Shown here piece after piece: positions 1 through 11,752 of a DNA stretch of 64,000 bases; positions within the stretch are counted from its first letter, which is position 1, and each line of letters begins with the position of its first letter. The translations under genes and the position numbers were made by a program. The notes below the pieces were generated by a model. It was not told the origin of the DNA. It saw only the letters and a list, made by a program, of their open reading frames with translations, and made no database searches. Source of the stretch: Aaosphaeria pasadenensis (taxonomy: Eukaryota > Ascomycota > Dothideomycetes > Pleosporales); assembly GCA_022813625.1 (NCBI GenBank), contig JAKLMB010000005.1, positions 806,001 through 870,000 on the forward strand, written 5' to 3'.

Positions 1-771
1 AGGCGTCATCCCATCCCATTGCGTACACGCTCGTCCACGCTGGCCCACGCTCGTCCAATCCCCGGCCTGGCCTTCCCCACAATTGTTCGACACTCTCTGC
101 TTGACGATGCGGTACGCGTGTGAAGTGTACGAGGCACCGTTCCTGCGTGCGAAAAATCCAAACTTGGTCGGCCAATCACAGAAATGGTCAGCTCAAGAAA
201 GTCGAAATCTGGTAACCGCCTAACCCAGTTAGGAAACCGTTTGAATGGTAATGGCTCGTTGAATGCGCCGTCTTGAAAAAACCTAAGCCTGATCGCCACA
301 ACGATGCTGGAGAAGAGTCTGGACAGGTACCGTCCATCCATTGGTGCATATGGCAGGAAACTCGTCCGAGTCGGGTCACCCTAGATGGTTCTTTGTCAAC
401 CATGTACCTTTTCTTCTCTCTGTTCATGCGTCTGCGGCATTGTGTTTGACATCTGCGTTTCATCGAGACGTTTTCCTTCCTTCATTCGGATCGTCTTGTT
501 TCCACGTCCTCTCTCGTCTTTCTTTAAAACGACTTATTCCCATTGCTGGGCCGGATTTTCCCTCTCTATCTCCAGGCCGAGCCTTGGATTATTCCTTTCC
601 TTCTCTTCGTTTCGTTTCTTTGTGAAAGAGGTGACTGTCGTTTACGACGTCCTTCGTCTTGTTATCTTCGTTTCTCTGTTCCTTTTTTACGACGTAGTTC
701 AACTACATTCCTTTTTACCTTTTCCATAACGAGGAGAAAACGGGCTGCCGGTCAGCATTACTTCCAACACC
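1..771. other. 5' flank / promoter of the aspartic protease gene
   Basis: No gene is supported here. The open frames on both strands are short, mutually overlapping and resemble no family. From about 400 to 730 the plus strand becomes pyrimidine-rich (many TTC/CTT/TCTC runs), a common feature of highly expressed filamentous-fungal promoters and 5' leaders. I see no clear TATA box. Confidence 0.5.
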
Positions 772-2174
772 ATGGCATCCGTCCGGCTCTTTCTTCTCTT
801 CACTCTTTTGGCGGCTCTGGCTCTAGCCGTCCCGACTCCTACCCGGAGGAGAGGTCTTGCAAAGCGATCGTTCAAGGTCCCACGCTCTTTGAACAAGGCT
901 CACCCACGCGGTCTCAATGGCTACGATGCCATGAAAAAGGTTGCTTTCAAGTATAACATGCAGACGTTGAAGGATGGCTTCATTGCAAATAAGAAATCCG
1001 GCAAAGGCGAGGCTAAAGCTCCTCCCAAAATCAGTGCTTCGAACAGCACCACCAACGGGACTGGTTCCGGAACAGTTGCAGCCGTACCAGAGGAGAACGC
1101 AGCACTCTTCCTCTCTCCCGTCGATGTTGGCGGTCAGACTTTGAACTTGGATTTCGACTCCGGCTCCTCCGATCTGTAAGTTCAACGATGAAGAATGTAC
1201 CTATGTGGTCTTGCTAACATGATTTGCAGTTGGGTGTTCAGCACGGAACTCGACCAGGCAAAGATCGGCCAGCACAGCGCCTTTGATGCCTCGAAGTCTG
1301 CTACATTCAAGCAAATGCAGGGTGCACAGTTCAAGATTTCGTACGGCGATGGTTCAGGCGCTGCTGGCGTTGTCGGTACCGATGTGGTCACTATTGGTGG
1401 CGTGCAGGTCCAGAACCAAGCTGTTGAGCTTGCTACCGACGTCTCTCAGTCATTCGTAGACGACCTGAACACTGATGGTCTCGTTGGACTTGCATTCTCC
1501 AACCTCAACACTGGTAAGTTCTATCACTTGTGACCGGTTTGGTATATGCTAACATTGGTATAGTCAACGATGGCACAAAGAAGACCCCCCAGAAGACCTT
1601 CTTTGACAACGTCATGGGTGATCTTGACCTCCCCGTCTTCACTGCGGACCTTGACCCTGATGGCACTGGAGTATATGAGTTCGGCAAGATTGATGCCACC
1701 AAGTTCGAGGGCGAGATGGCGTGGATCCCTGTTAACTCCACCTCCGGTTTCTGGCAGTTTCCCTCTACCAAATTTGCCGTTGGCGACTCAGCATTCGAGG
1801 CCTTTGGTGCATCCCCTGCCATCGCCGACACTGGAACTTCCCTCTTGCTTGTCGACCAGCCTATCGCTGAAGCTTACTACAGCGCCGTCCAGGGTGCCGA
1901 ACTCAACCAACAAGTCGGTGGTTTCATCTACCCTTGCAATGCACAGCTTCCCGACATGTCCGTCGCTATCGGAGACTCCTACATGGCTGTGATTCCTGGC
2001 AATCAGATCACCTTTGCCACTGTCGACCAGGCCAACACCACTTGCTTTGGCGGTGTTCAGGGAAACCAAGGTGCCGGCATTCAGATCTATGGAGACACCC
2101 TTTTCAAGTCCCAGTTTGTCGTCTTCAACGGCGGCAACCAGTCCCTCGGATTCGGTGCGAAGCCAAAGGCATAG
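772..2174 (+). CDS. Secreted pepsin-type aspartic protease (family A1, penicillopepsin/aspergillopepsin-like)
   Basis: Secreted acid endopeptidase that digests external protein. Exons 772-1175, 1230-1513 and 1564-2174 (introns of 54 and 50 nt, GTAAG donors) give 432 residues, about the usual length of a fungal preproenzyme. Residues 1-20 are a signal peptide ending near ALALAVP. A basic propeptide with Arg/Lys processing sites follows to roughly residue 85. The catalytic lobes carry DSGSSDLWVFS (Asp129; the first intron cuts inside the DLW codons) and IADTGTSLLL (Asp318). The flap is seen as YGDGSGAAG. The first motif has DSG instead of the commoner DTG, a conservative change found in some fungal members. 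The ATG sits in a good context (CACCATGG), and the signal peptide fixes the start. It stands alone, with Prp22 convergent downstream. Family assignment is firm; the exact subfamily is not. Confidence 0.93.
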
Positions 2175-3077
2175 AGATAATACCTTGCATCATTCATGAT
2201 CGGAACCCCTGTATATAGTCGAATCATGTCATATGTGGGTATGATATCGTTGTTACTTTTCTATTACGACGAATGGGATGGTGGAATACAATAAACCTAG
2301 AAAGGGAATCAGGTACTATGGAATGAATGTACCTACTACATACACAACACAACACATATAGTTCCACTTACGATGTAAACGGCCAACAATCGAAAAAGGT
2401 TGGAAAAGAAGTAAAATTGACTTACAATCGTACATACGAATTAGATGAAAGTTAAAAAAAAACCTTGAAATTCAATCTAAAGAGATCCAACTTCTCTTCT
2501 TTTTCATGTCCAAAGCTCTCTAAAACTCCGCAGTGAGACTTCGTCTGTTGAAACCTGCCGCCACAATCATATATGTGATCCCCGTTCTCTCTAATCGAAC
2601 ATGCATGCAATCGACCCATCCTCTACACATACACTCAAACACACACCCACACTGAGAAATCGGCAGCCCGTCTTCATCCCTTTCAATTTCAGCGCTTCAA
2701 ATCATACGCACATCGCACACACGCACGTATTGCATTTCATTCATCCTTTCATCCTTCCATTCATTCATTCTATTCGTATTTTGTGAACCCTGATGTGTCC
2801 TCTCGATGCAAATTCCATCTACTCTCTCTGCTTCACTGAGCCCCCTTTCCCTCGCAACTCCTCCAACTGAAAACTGAAAACCGAAAACCGGATATAACAA
2901 GTACAATTACAATGCAAGATGCAAGATGCAAGATGCAAGATGCAAAACCCTCCAAAGCGTAAAGGCAAAAACCGTGAAAAGTGGACAGCAGGCACACGGC
3001 AGAAGCAAAGAGGTGAACAGGGGAAAACGATACCATTCCATATTCCCATCCCTCCTCTTGTCGTCCCGTAACATTTT
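2175..3077. other. Intergenic region between convergent genes, with simple repeats
   Basis: 3' flanks of the aspartic protease (+) and prp22 (-). It holds a CATTC/CATCC-type simple tract around 2735-2775 and a 7-bp tandem array at about 2912-2945. No coding signal is supported. Confidence 0.5.
2912..2945. repeat. 7-bp tandem repeat, unit ATGCAAG
   Basis: Almost five consecutive perfect copies of ATGCAAG lie in the 3' intergenic region downstream of prp22. This is a simple minisatellite with no protein or RNA context; length polymorphism between strains would be expected. Confidence 0.9.
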
Positions 3078-6000
3078 TCAACCCCACGTACCGCCCCCGC
3101 CACGCCCCTGCTTCTTCTGCGCGCTGAGCCGCCAGTCGTCCTCGCCCGCGAACTTGTTGTGCAAGGGCTGGATGCGCTCGGCCTTCTTCCGCTTGCTCAT
3201 CTCGCCCTTCTGGCCCGCGACCTTGAAGAACGTGGGGGCTGCTTCGGCGAGCCATTTGGGTTCTATTACTGAGCCTGTGGTTTTGTGTGGTCAGTTGGGG
3301 GGTATGGCTGGGTGAATGGGAGAGATTGCTTACAGTATTGCATGTACTCTTTTGTGGTTTCGACGAGGGCGTGGTATATCACGTGTTCGGAGGGTTTGCC
3401 GAAGCTGTTCACATGTGTGGTTAGTCATTGCACTACGGTACTTTGGACGAGTGACGCCGCCAAGGTGAAGAGGGACAAAGAGAAAAAAAAAAGGGGGCAA
3501 AAAGGTGGACTTACAGAGCAGAACTCGGGTGCATGAACACCGGCGTGCCCTCCACCAACGTCTTGTACCCCTCGGAGGGATCCTTGCGCGCCGAGTTGCG
3601 GAAGAAGCCGCTGCACAGCGCCTGCCGCACCTTCTGCGTGTTGCGCCCGCACGACACGATCTGGTGCCGGTGGCGCTGCATGATCTGGAGGAGCTGGCTG
3701 CGCACGTCGCGCACGCGCATCATGCTCTTGGGCTGGATGTAGTTCTCGAAGCACCAGGGGGTGGAGTACCCGCCGGACTTCCACGCGTTGTACACGTTGA
3801 GGAGGGTGAGGTGGTCGCCGGACGGGTCGTTGAATTTGGATTTCTTTTGGTCGGCTTGCTGGGCTTTGTCGCGGGGTCGGTGGAAGATGTTGGGGGTTGC
3901 GCTGATCTGTGGGAGAGGGTTAGTGGGTTGATGATGGGGTGGGATAGATGGATAGTACATACCATCGCTACGATTGTGAGGATCTCGTCAGAGCAGCTCA
4001 TGTCGACTGATTTGATGACGCATTTAGATAATGGAGGATCCATTGGGTAATCGGCCATTTGACGGCCAAGACGAGTAAGTAGACCCTCGTCATCCAAAGC
4101 TCCAAGACAGTACAGCTCCTCGAGAGCAGTAAGCATAGTGTTTGTTGGGGGAGGATCCATGAAGTCGAAGTGCAGGAGGTCGTTGATGCCCATGGCCTTG
4201 AGCATGAGAATTGTATTTGCCAAGTTTTGACGTTGGATCTCAGGGATGGTCGTTGGAAGCATCTCGTTCTGGAAGGCTGCTTCGGTGTAGAGTCGGAAGC
4301 ATTTACCAGGACCGGTACGTCCAGCACGTCCACTACGCTGTCGCGCCTGAGCTTGACTGATGGGTGTGATCTGGAGACGATCCATGCCCAATTTTCCATC
4401 GTAGCTGGACTGCTTTACGAATCCTGGATCAACCACATAGTAGATGCCATCAATCGTCAAACTCGTTTCGGCGATGTTCGTGGCAATGACTACCTTCCTA
4501 GATCCGGCAGGTGTAGGTTCAAAGATCTTGGACGCAACTTCGCTCGGCAATGCGCCGTAAATTGGCAAGATAATCAGCTCTGGTACGTTGGGGCCCAGCG
4601 CTTTCATTCTCTCCACCAAAATCTCACATGAGGAATCAATCTCTTCTTTACCAGTAAGGAACAACAAGATGTCGCCCGCTGGTTCGGTAAGATGAATCTG
4701 CATGACGGTGACCAAGGCTGCATCGAGATAATCGCTCTCGGGCTCTCTGCTATACATGACCTCGACAGGGAACGTTCGGCCAGGAATGGAGAAAATCGGA
4801 CATTGGTAGAAGTAGTTCGAGAACTTGTCAGCATCAAGTGTTGCTGATGTAACAATGAGCTTCATGTCAGGTCTCCTTTTCAATGTCTTCTTTAGTAGAC
4901 CGAAGAGAACGTCGGTGGCGATCGTACGCTCGTGAGCTTCGTCCAGCATGATGCAACTATACTTATGTAGCATAGGATCAAGCAGAATTTCTCTCTGTAA
5001 GATACCGTCCGTCATGTACTTGATCATTGTATCGGCGCTTGTCTTATCTTCGAATCGAATTGTATATCCAACTTCGTTCCCTAGCACGCAGCCTACTTCT
5101 TCAGCTACACGCTTTGCGACGCTCATTGCAGCGACACGTCTGGGTTGAGTACAGCCGATAATGCCGTCATTCGCATACCCAGCTTCGGCCAGATACTGTG
5201 TCATCTGGGTGGTCTTTCCAGATCCAGTATCACCAACAACAATAAGGATCTGGTGAGCTTTAACAGCCTCCAGGAGCTGGTTCCGGAACTTGAAGACAGG
5301 CAAAGTCTCTCGTTGCTCCTTCATGCTGAGACTTGTGCGTTTACCGAAGGAGGCTTCTCTGCCGGTCGAAATCTTCTTCCATTCCGGCATGGCTTCAGCA
5401 GGCTGGTGGGCTCGGGCGTTACGTAGGTCGCTAGCGAATTGACGATTCTGAGCCATGGGATCATTCCATTGGCTGCTGAGGTCAACCTGCGATGCTTCCT
5501 GGGCAGCCTTCGCCTGGGCTTCTTGCTGCTTCAGGTCGCGACGCTCTCTTGCCAGGGTATCTCCAGCCATAGCAGCGCGGTTCATAGACCCATCGGGTGC
5601 CTTGACAATTCGAATAGGGGACAATTCGAGAGACTGCTTGGTCTGACCAGCCAGGAAAGGGGGCTCTTCGTCCCGCACTTCAATGTCGATATCCTCTTCC
5701 TCTTCAAATCCGCCTTCGCCCCTGAGGGCAGCATTGTAGTCTTCGTCAATTTCGGGGTACTCGGATTTGGGAATAACACCAGATGCTATCAGTTGTTTGA
5801 TTTCCCATCTCTCAGGTGACGTCAAACGCTTGCGCATTCCATTATTTGTGCGCCCCCCAAATGTGTCCATGACCGGAACGAGTTCGGCCTCTTGTTTGCC
5901 GAGACCTTGTGAATTCGCGCCAGATGCGATTCGTCCTTGGGGTGCTAGATCGCGGCCTGTGGTCTGGTCCACCTCTTTCATAGAAAGTGAAATCCTGGTA

Positions 6001-7028
6001 CCCTCCATCTTTATTATCTTCACTTTCACCTCTTGCCAGCGGGATAGGAGATCGGATGGATGGTTCACACGGCCTTCTGTAATCTGAGTAACGTGCACAA
6101 GGCCATCGACCTTGCCCTTGACGCCCTTAAGCCCAACGAAGGCTCCGAAGTCTTTAATGCCTGTGACTTTCCCATCGTAGACCTTGTAGAGGATCGGTTC
6201 GTCGTCCACTTCAGGCGTGGGTGGCCGTCGGAAATCGTCATCGTCTCTGTGTCTGCGACGACTTTTGCGCTCGCCATAGCCATCGTCCTCATCGCGGTAT
6301 TTCCTCCCATTTCCAGGGTGATCGTAGTCATCCTCGTCGAGATCCCTGTATTTGCGCCTACTCTTCTTCTCTTCGTTCCTATCCTTCTTGACGGCTCTCG
6401 TCCTGCCGAACTCATCTTCAAATAGATATTCGTCATTCTTTGACCGTCTTGGACTTCTCGACCGTCTATGCCTCTTACTTCGACTATCATCCGCGCTGTC
6501 ATCACCGTAAGGGCTCATACTTCGCTTTCGAGATGAAGCATCCTTGCGTCTGGAAGTTCCACTGGCTCCACCTTTCCCCGCCAAACCCTCCAGCATCGCG
6601 AATGTATCGTCCAGCGCATCCAACTTCGTGTCATCTCCCGCCTTCGCATTGGCCACCTCCTCTTCTCCAAAATCCACATCCTTATCCGGTATGCTCAACC
6701 CTTTAAACACCCTACTCTTCCTATCCGTCTCGTTGTCGCCTTCCGCGCCATTCGCATTCTTCCCGTCCTGAGCTTCCTTCGCCCTCTTCTTCTTATATTC
6801 CGGATGCAACGTCAAGCACAAGCGATCCACGCTCTCGACCAGGCTCTCCGGAAACTCAGCGCCCATGGACGTGAGCTTGGCCTTGAAATCGGACAGCGAG
6901 GACGACTTGACATGTTGTGCGATCACGAACTCCGCGAGCGTCTTGTCGGAGATGGAGAGATGGTTCTGGAACTCGGAGGAGACCTTCGAGACGAGGGAGA
7001 GGAATTCTAGGGATTCGAGGTCCTCCAT
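3078..7028 (-). CDS. prp22: DEAH-box spliceosomal RNA helicase Prp22 (DHX8)
   Basis: ATP-dependent nuclear helicase that proofreads and releases mRNA from the post-catalytic spliceosome. Exons, in minus-strand order, are 7028-3963, 3906-3515, 3404-3334 and 3274-3078 (introns 56, 110 and 59 nt), giving 1241 residues, typical of Prp22. Visible parts are: a conserved N-terminal helical region (1-85); an RS/RD-rich low-complexity stretch (about 160-270); an S1 RNA-binding domain (starting near 279, YDGKVTGIKDFGAFVG); Walker A GDTGSGKTT (about 596); DEAH box LDEAHERT (about 694); SAT motif; and motif VI QRSGRAGRTG (about 896). HA2/OB-fold regions follow, and the last exons end in the family tail VIEPKWLAEAAPTFFKVA. 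The S1 domain separates Prp22 from Prp2, Prp16 and Prp43. All three introns sit in the C-terminal quarter and keep frame. The start is the first Met of the conserved N-terminus. Confidence 0.96.
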
Positions 7029-7702
7029 CTTGGCTGACTGGGGTCGCGCGACGACGACGCTGGGTGAGAGAGGGGGAATGTGCGACGCGACGCTTTGCGC
7101 GAATGTGCAAAGGTTGTTTGGGGAAATTTTGGATGGGTTGGAAGAGGTGATGGCGATTCGTTGCTAGGATGGGTTTAGCGTGGATTGGGAGGCTCCGAGC
7201 TTCTTCTCCTCCGCCGCCTCTCCGCAATTATCGCCGAAGTCTAGGATATTGGTAGCCAACTACAGCGTTTTAACTGTTGATCACAAGAGAATATACACAT
7301 TACAGAAGAATGTTCCGAGTTTAAGCTCATCTAGCTTCCTCATGCTAATAATTAGCACCATATGTATATACCGTGGTCTGGGAAATGAATAAGTGATGCA
7401 ATTTAGGTGGGACGTAGTCTGCCGTATGTATGTTCGCAACATGTTCCTTATTTTTTACCCTTGAGATGGAGATGTCAGTATTTCATTTGCAAGGCAGAAA
7501 AGGGGCCATCGATGCATATATGTACTTTTCCTCCTTCTATCAACGTTCAAATCACCAACTCTCTCACGCAAGAAACATACAACATGAATACCAAGGATAT
7601 ATTTCTCTATCAGTTCATATTTCTACAAATCTAGTCATACACAATCCGAAGGAAAAAGATATGAAAAACATCGCTGAGATATGCAATGATATATGCTAGA
7701 TG
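7029..7702. other. Promoter of prp22 and 3' flank of she9
   Basis: About 670 bp lie between the prp22 start and the She9 stop, both on the minus strand. The sequence is AT-rich around 7290-7700. I see no gene here. Confidence 0.5.
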
Positions 7703-9371
7703 CTAGCGCGATCTGAACACGACCTGAAGAAAGACTCCCGTGACCACGGCACCAACAGCAGCAGCCTCTAGGACAGCATTGGTGAAATCCCGCTGGCGCA
7801 TGGAGATTGGGCGGTCGCTCATGAGATTTTGAGCGCGGGTGGTGAGCTTCTCGTGCCATGTTGAGGCTTCGGTGAGTTCGGAGGCGATGTCGATCTGAGC
7901 GACCTTTTCGGGTGCCTCGATGGAGGTTGCGGGGAGGGGTGCTTCTGTTGTTGGAGGTTGGGTGAATGGCTCAGGGACGGGGTTTGCGACGACGGGTTGT
8001 TCGCTCTTGGGCGCTTCGATGGGGGGATCGACTTCCGGGTTGGAGGAGTGCAATTCGACTGCAGGGATGGGTATGGAAGGAATTGACGAGACTGCAGGCG
8101 CGGCCTTGACGATATCTTCGAGCCTCTGGCCAGCGGGTTCAATCACTTCGTCTATTGCGATCTCGATCGGTGCGACGGGTAGTGGTATGGCTGCAGCCTC
8201 CATAGCAATCTTTTGTTCCTCCAATGCAGCCTTGATCTCGCGGACCATCCGCCTCCGCCTCCAGGGTTCGAGGAACACCAGAGATGTGAGAAGAAGGAGA
8301 ATGTTGAATCCCATAAGTCCGAATGTCACCCACGTACTGTTTCTCCGAATCGTATCACTCCAGATCTGCTCCTCATGGTACTGTGCACGCTCCCGCTTCT
8401 CCAACTGGGTCCTTGCCTCTTCCAGAGCATTCTCGGCATTTATTACGGCATCTTTCCCTTCCCTCACGGCCTGGTCGTTCACATGCTCAGATCGAATCAA
8501 GGACATGTATCTTTCGAGGTCCGTTGCTGACCAGGAGTGTTTGCGTTCCAACAATGCCACAACCTCTTTCTGTGCGGCGGCCTGCTGGGCGTGGGCAGCA
8601 TCAAGGGCCTGTTTCGCTTCGTCAATCGCTTGTCGTCGACTTCGCACGAGCTTTTCTGTAGCAATTGTCAGCTATTTTCATTGTCAATCATGCTAATATA
8701 GTCATCGTACCCTGGTCCTGGATCTCTTTCCTGAGAGCGCTGATGCTCGAGTAGTCGGTGCCCGTATATGTATTGACCTTCTGCGTCACGACGGCTAGCT
8801 TGGGTAGAACGTCATCCATGATCTCGGTGACTCGTTTCGAGAGGTCCCATCTCTGCTTCTCGCGATGGGAGGGGAGGTCCTCGTCTGGTACTCTCGATAT
8901 CGGCTCTTCCGGCTTTGGTGGATTTGGAGTCGGGCCCGATGGTTTCGTAGCGTCAGCGGCTGGAGGAGTTTGGCCACTGCCTGTAACTATAGGTTCCTGG
9001 ATCGTTTGCTGGGGCTGGTGCTGTAGTGGTTGTGACGATGGGGGCGGTGGTGTAATGATTGTCTCCGGTGTGGGTTCCGATGCATTGGGATCCTTCTTAT
9101 CTTCCAGCAAACATCGAGAGGAAGAGAATTGGCGAAGGAGTCGATTAGATGATGTGTTTCCACTCAATTGGAGGCCCGGTGTCCACGCGGCCGCTGTCCG
9201 CAATTGACACCTCAGACATGCTTCCGTCTTGGAGACTTTAGCAAAGCTCCTAAACGTCGCGAATCTTGCGTGTTGTGTCGCATTCACCAATCCACCAGCA
9301 AGCAACGTTCGCGGAGCATGCTGGAGCAGTGTCCTCATTCTCAATAAATGCACAACACTCACATATGGCAC
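7703..9371 (-). CDS. she9: Mitochondrial inner-membrane protein She9/Mdm33 family
   Basis: Inner-membrane protein that affects mitochondrial morphology, thought to act in inner-membrane fission through coiled coils in the matrix. Exons 9371-8711 and 8655-7703 (55-nt intron, GTACGA donor, GCTGAC branch, ACAG acceptor) give 537 residues. The N-terminus is Arg/Ala/Leu-rich without acidic residues, as in a mitochondrial presequence. A second in-frame Met at 9338 (MRTLLQHAPRTLL) gives a better presequence and may be the true start (526 aa). A Pro-rich linker follows, then the conserved DLSKRVTEIMDDVLPKL region, long heptad-rich coiled coil, a first membrane helix (WVTFGLMGFNILLLL), another low-complexity segment, and a C-terminal hydrophobic helix ending in VVFRSR. 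This order matches the family. It is divergent from the Pyp1-type gene over about 300 bp. Confidence 0.88.
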
Positions 9372-9672
9372 ACCAATGGGTAGAGCCGGCTATATGGAGG
9401 AGCTCTTGCGTGGGGTGGGAAGGCAATGAACGACGGCCAAAGCGTTGTGTTGAATGATGTCGATCAATGGTCCCTATCGCGCCGACTAGCCGGGATGCCA
9501 TTTTCAATCAACCGTGCACGTGGCGGGGGAGGGCGACTCTAATAAACACCGGCCCTCAACACCAAGAAACATCGTGGAGATAAATTTTCCCCATCTACTC
9601 TTTTTCCCGAACATAGATCATACTTTTCGGTCTCAGTTTTTTTTTTTTAAAAAAGCATCAAATCTAGACAAG
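9372..9672. promoter_or_regulatory. Short divergent promoter, she9 (-) / Pyp1-type phosphatase (+)
   Basis: Only about 300 bp separate two divergent start codons, so regulatory elements are probably shared. A T-tract followed by A residues at about 9636-9655 lies just before the plus-strand ATG. I see no clear TATA box. Confidence 0.4.
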
Positions 9673-10663
9673 ATGGGTGTTCAAAATGCTTTGGTCGACC
9701 TTCCGGCCATGAGGTCCAACCCTAAGGTACCTTTTCGTAAACCCTGAAAACCCTGATTGCCATGTTGACTTTTTTTCCCGTAGTTCATCTTTTTCACTGA
9801 TTTCGATGGAACAATTACGCTACAGGATAGTAAGTATACCGGAAAATTTTGCCCGCTCCTCGTTTTATAATGAGATTCGTGAGATTTGTGAATTTCCAAC
9901 GTGCAACTACGTCATTTTCAATTGAATAAGTCCTAACATGGCTTCAGGCAATGATTACATGACCGACAACATTGGATATGGAGGAGAGCTCCGCCGCAAA
10001 GGCAATGCCGACACATTAAACGGCGTCAAGCAATTCCGTGACTCATTCCGCGAGATGATGGACTCAATCACGACCCCATACGACGAGTGCATCAAGTTCC
10101 TCGTCGACAACATCAAGCTTGACCCATACTTCAAGGAATTCTACGAGTGGTCGCTCGCCAACAACATCCCCGTCGTCGTCCTCTCCGGCGGCATGGAGCC
10201 CATCATTAAGGCCATCCTGCAGAACCTCATCGGCCCTGACGCCGACAAGATGGAGATCATTGGAAACTTCGTCGGTCCCCGCCCTGGCAAGTCCATCAAC
10301 GAGCAGGGCGGCTGGGAGATCGTCTTCAAGCACCCCGAGAGCGGCTTCGGTCACGACAAGTCGGTCACTCTGCGACAGTACTCTTCGCTCCCCGCCGACG
10401 TCCGTCCTACCATGTTCTACGCCGGAGACGGCGTGTCCGATCTTTCAGCTGCCCGGGAGACCGATTTGCTCTTCGCGAAGAAGGGCCACGATCTCATCAC
10501 CTACTGTGCTAGGGAGAACGTTCCCTTCACCGTTTTCGAGGACTGGTCCTCGATCTTGCAGAAGTGCAAGGAGATTACGGCTGGAAAGACGACGGTCCAG
10601 GAGGCGGCTCGCGAGGGTTTCGAGGCATACAAGTCCGGTGCTGCGGGCGTCAAAGCTGCATAG
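9673..10663 (+). CDS. HAD-superfamily phosphatase, Pyp1 (YNL010W)-like
   Basis: Cytosolic phosphatase of the phosphoserine-phosphatase branch of the HAD superfamily; the yeast relative YNL010W/Pyp1 is reported to act on polyol phosphates. Exons 9673-9726, 9784-9829 and 9948-10663 give 271 residues. The two first exons are tiny (54 and 46 nt); the second carries the catalytic motif FTDFDGTIT, where the first Asp is the nucleophile, so missing it would destroy the enzyme prediction. Motif II is seen as VVVLSGGMEP (Ser in LSGG), and motif IV as FYAGDGVSDLSAA. The cap region lies between. Phases join exactly at both introns (CCTAAG|TTC and GATA|GC), which supports the model. Substrate specificity cannot be read from sequence; a role in serine biosynthesis is less likely because the cap resembles the YNL010W group. 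Confidence 0.82.
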
Positions 10664-11752
10664 ATGCGTCATTATCACCACGACCGATTAGACGATAGAA
10701 ATGAAGGAATATCCGAGATTCGAAGGCGGATTCGCGACATTGCATACAGACCAAAGCCGGCATACGCATATAGAGTTTTAGAACCGTGTTTTAGAACCGG
10801 CTACAAAATAAGAATGACAGAAAGAAAGCATTTATTAGAATAGAAGGAAATACCAATCCACCATTTGCATCTGCAGTCTTCATTTTATGAATGTCCTGTC
10901 TACCATCAAGAGCCAATTTTTTATATATGTTCCTTCACCGACAACTTCATTAATATCTACAAGAAAATTCCCCATAATCCAACACCCTAAGAAAAACCTC
11001 CTCTCACCCATTCCCGCCGGTAACGGCACCTAGTCCCACCCTAAAACAGTCCCTCCCCTGAATACAATCCTTCATCCAAGCATCACGTGACCCTTCACCC
11101 AAGTCCAAATGGCGGGGTGCGACCAAAGAAGAGGGCCGTGCGCATGTTACAAGGATGCCCTGCATAATCGATTGCGCAGCGCAGATGCCAACACATCAGA
11201 CAACGGGACAAGGGGGGAGGGGGGGTTTCTCTCCTCAGTATCTACCTTAGTTGACTTCCAGCAAAGAAATTCTACCCAATCCTCTTCCACCGAACAGAAC
11301 ATCACAACACACGCTGCCACCCCCTCCCTCCCTTTCCCCACGATCCAATTCGATTCGATCGCAACGTTTCCGGTCGGGTTGAACTGGGACGGTAGCATTT
11401 GCGATTTGGCTGGCTGGCTGCGGCTCTGCAAATCTATTTATACGAAAGGAAAGAGGGCGGAAGGCGTTGGAGCTTTTTTCTTACACTCGATTAACGTTTG
11501 AAGCATTACCTACCTAGAGCATCGCCGTGGTCGTCTTCTGGATATAGACAACTACGCAAGAGCTTAACGGAGCCAGCTCGCGGAGGAGAAAGAATTGGAT
11601 AAAAGAGACAGTAGACATTCATACTACAGCAACAACCTACCCACACCACATTCCCGACATCGTCACATCTTCAAGAAGAACATCTCTACGTACACGCCCA
11701 ACCAGCATACCTTACCTCCACCAACCTCAACTCCACATCCACCTCCGCAACC
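10664..11752. other. Intergenic region upstream of the NECAP-like gene
   Basis: 3' flank of the phosphatase gene, then the promoter and long pyrimidine/CA-rich leader of the NECAP gene (about 11580-11752). A 130-codon ATG frame at 11109-11501 (+) has no family resemblance, Ser/Thr-rich chance-like composition and an opposing open frame on the minus strand. I do not call it a gene. Confidence 0.4.

Noticed and set aside
11109..11501. 130-codon ATG frame upstream of the NECAP gene
   Set aside because: Lies in the promoter/leader region, has an opposing open frame, no domain and chance-like composition.
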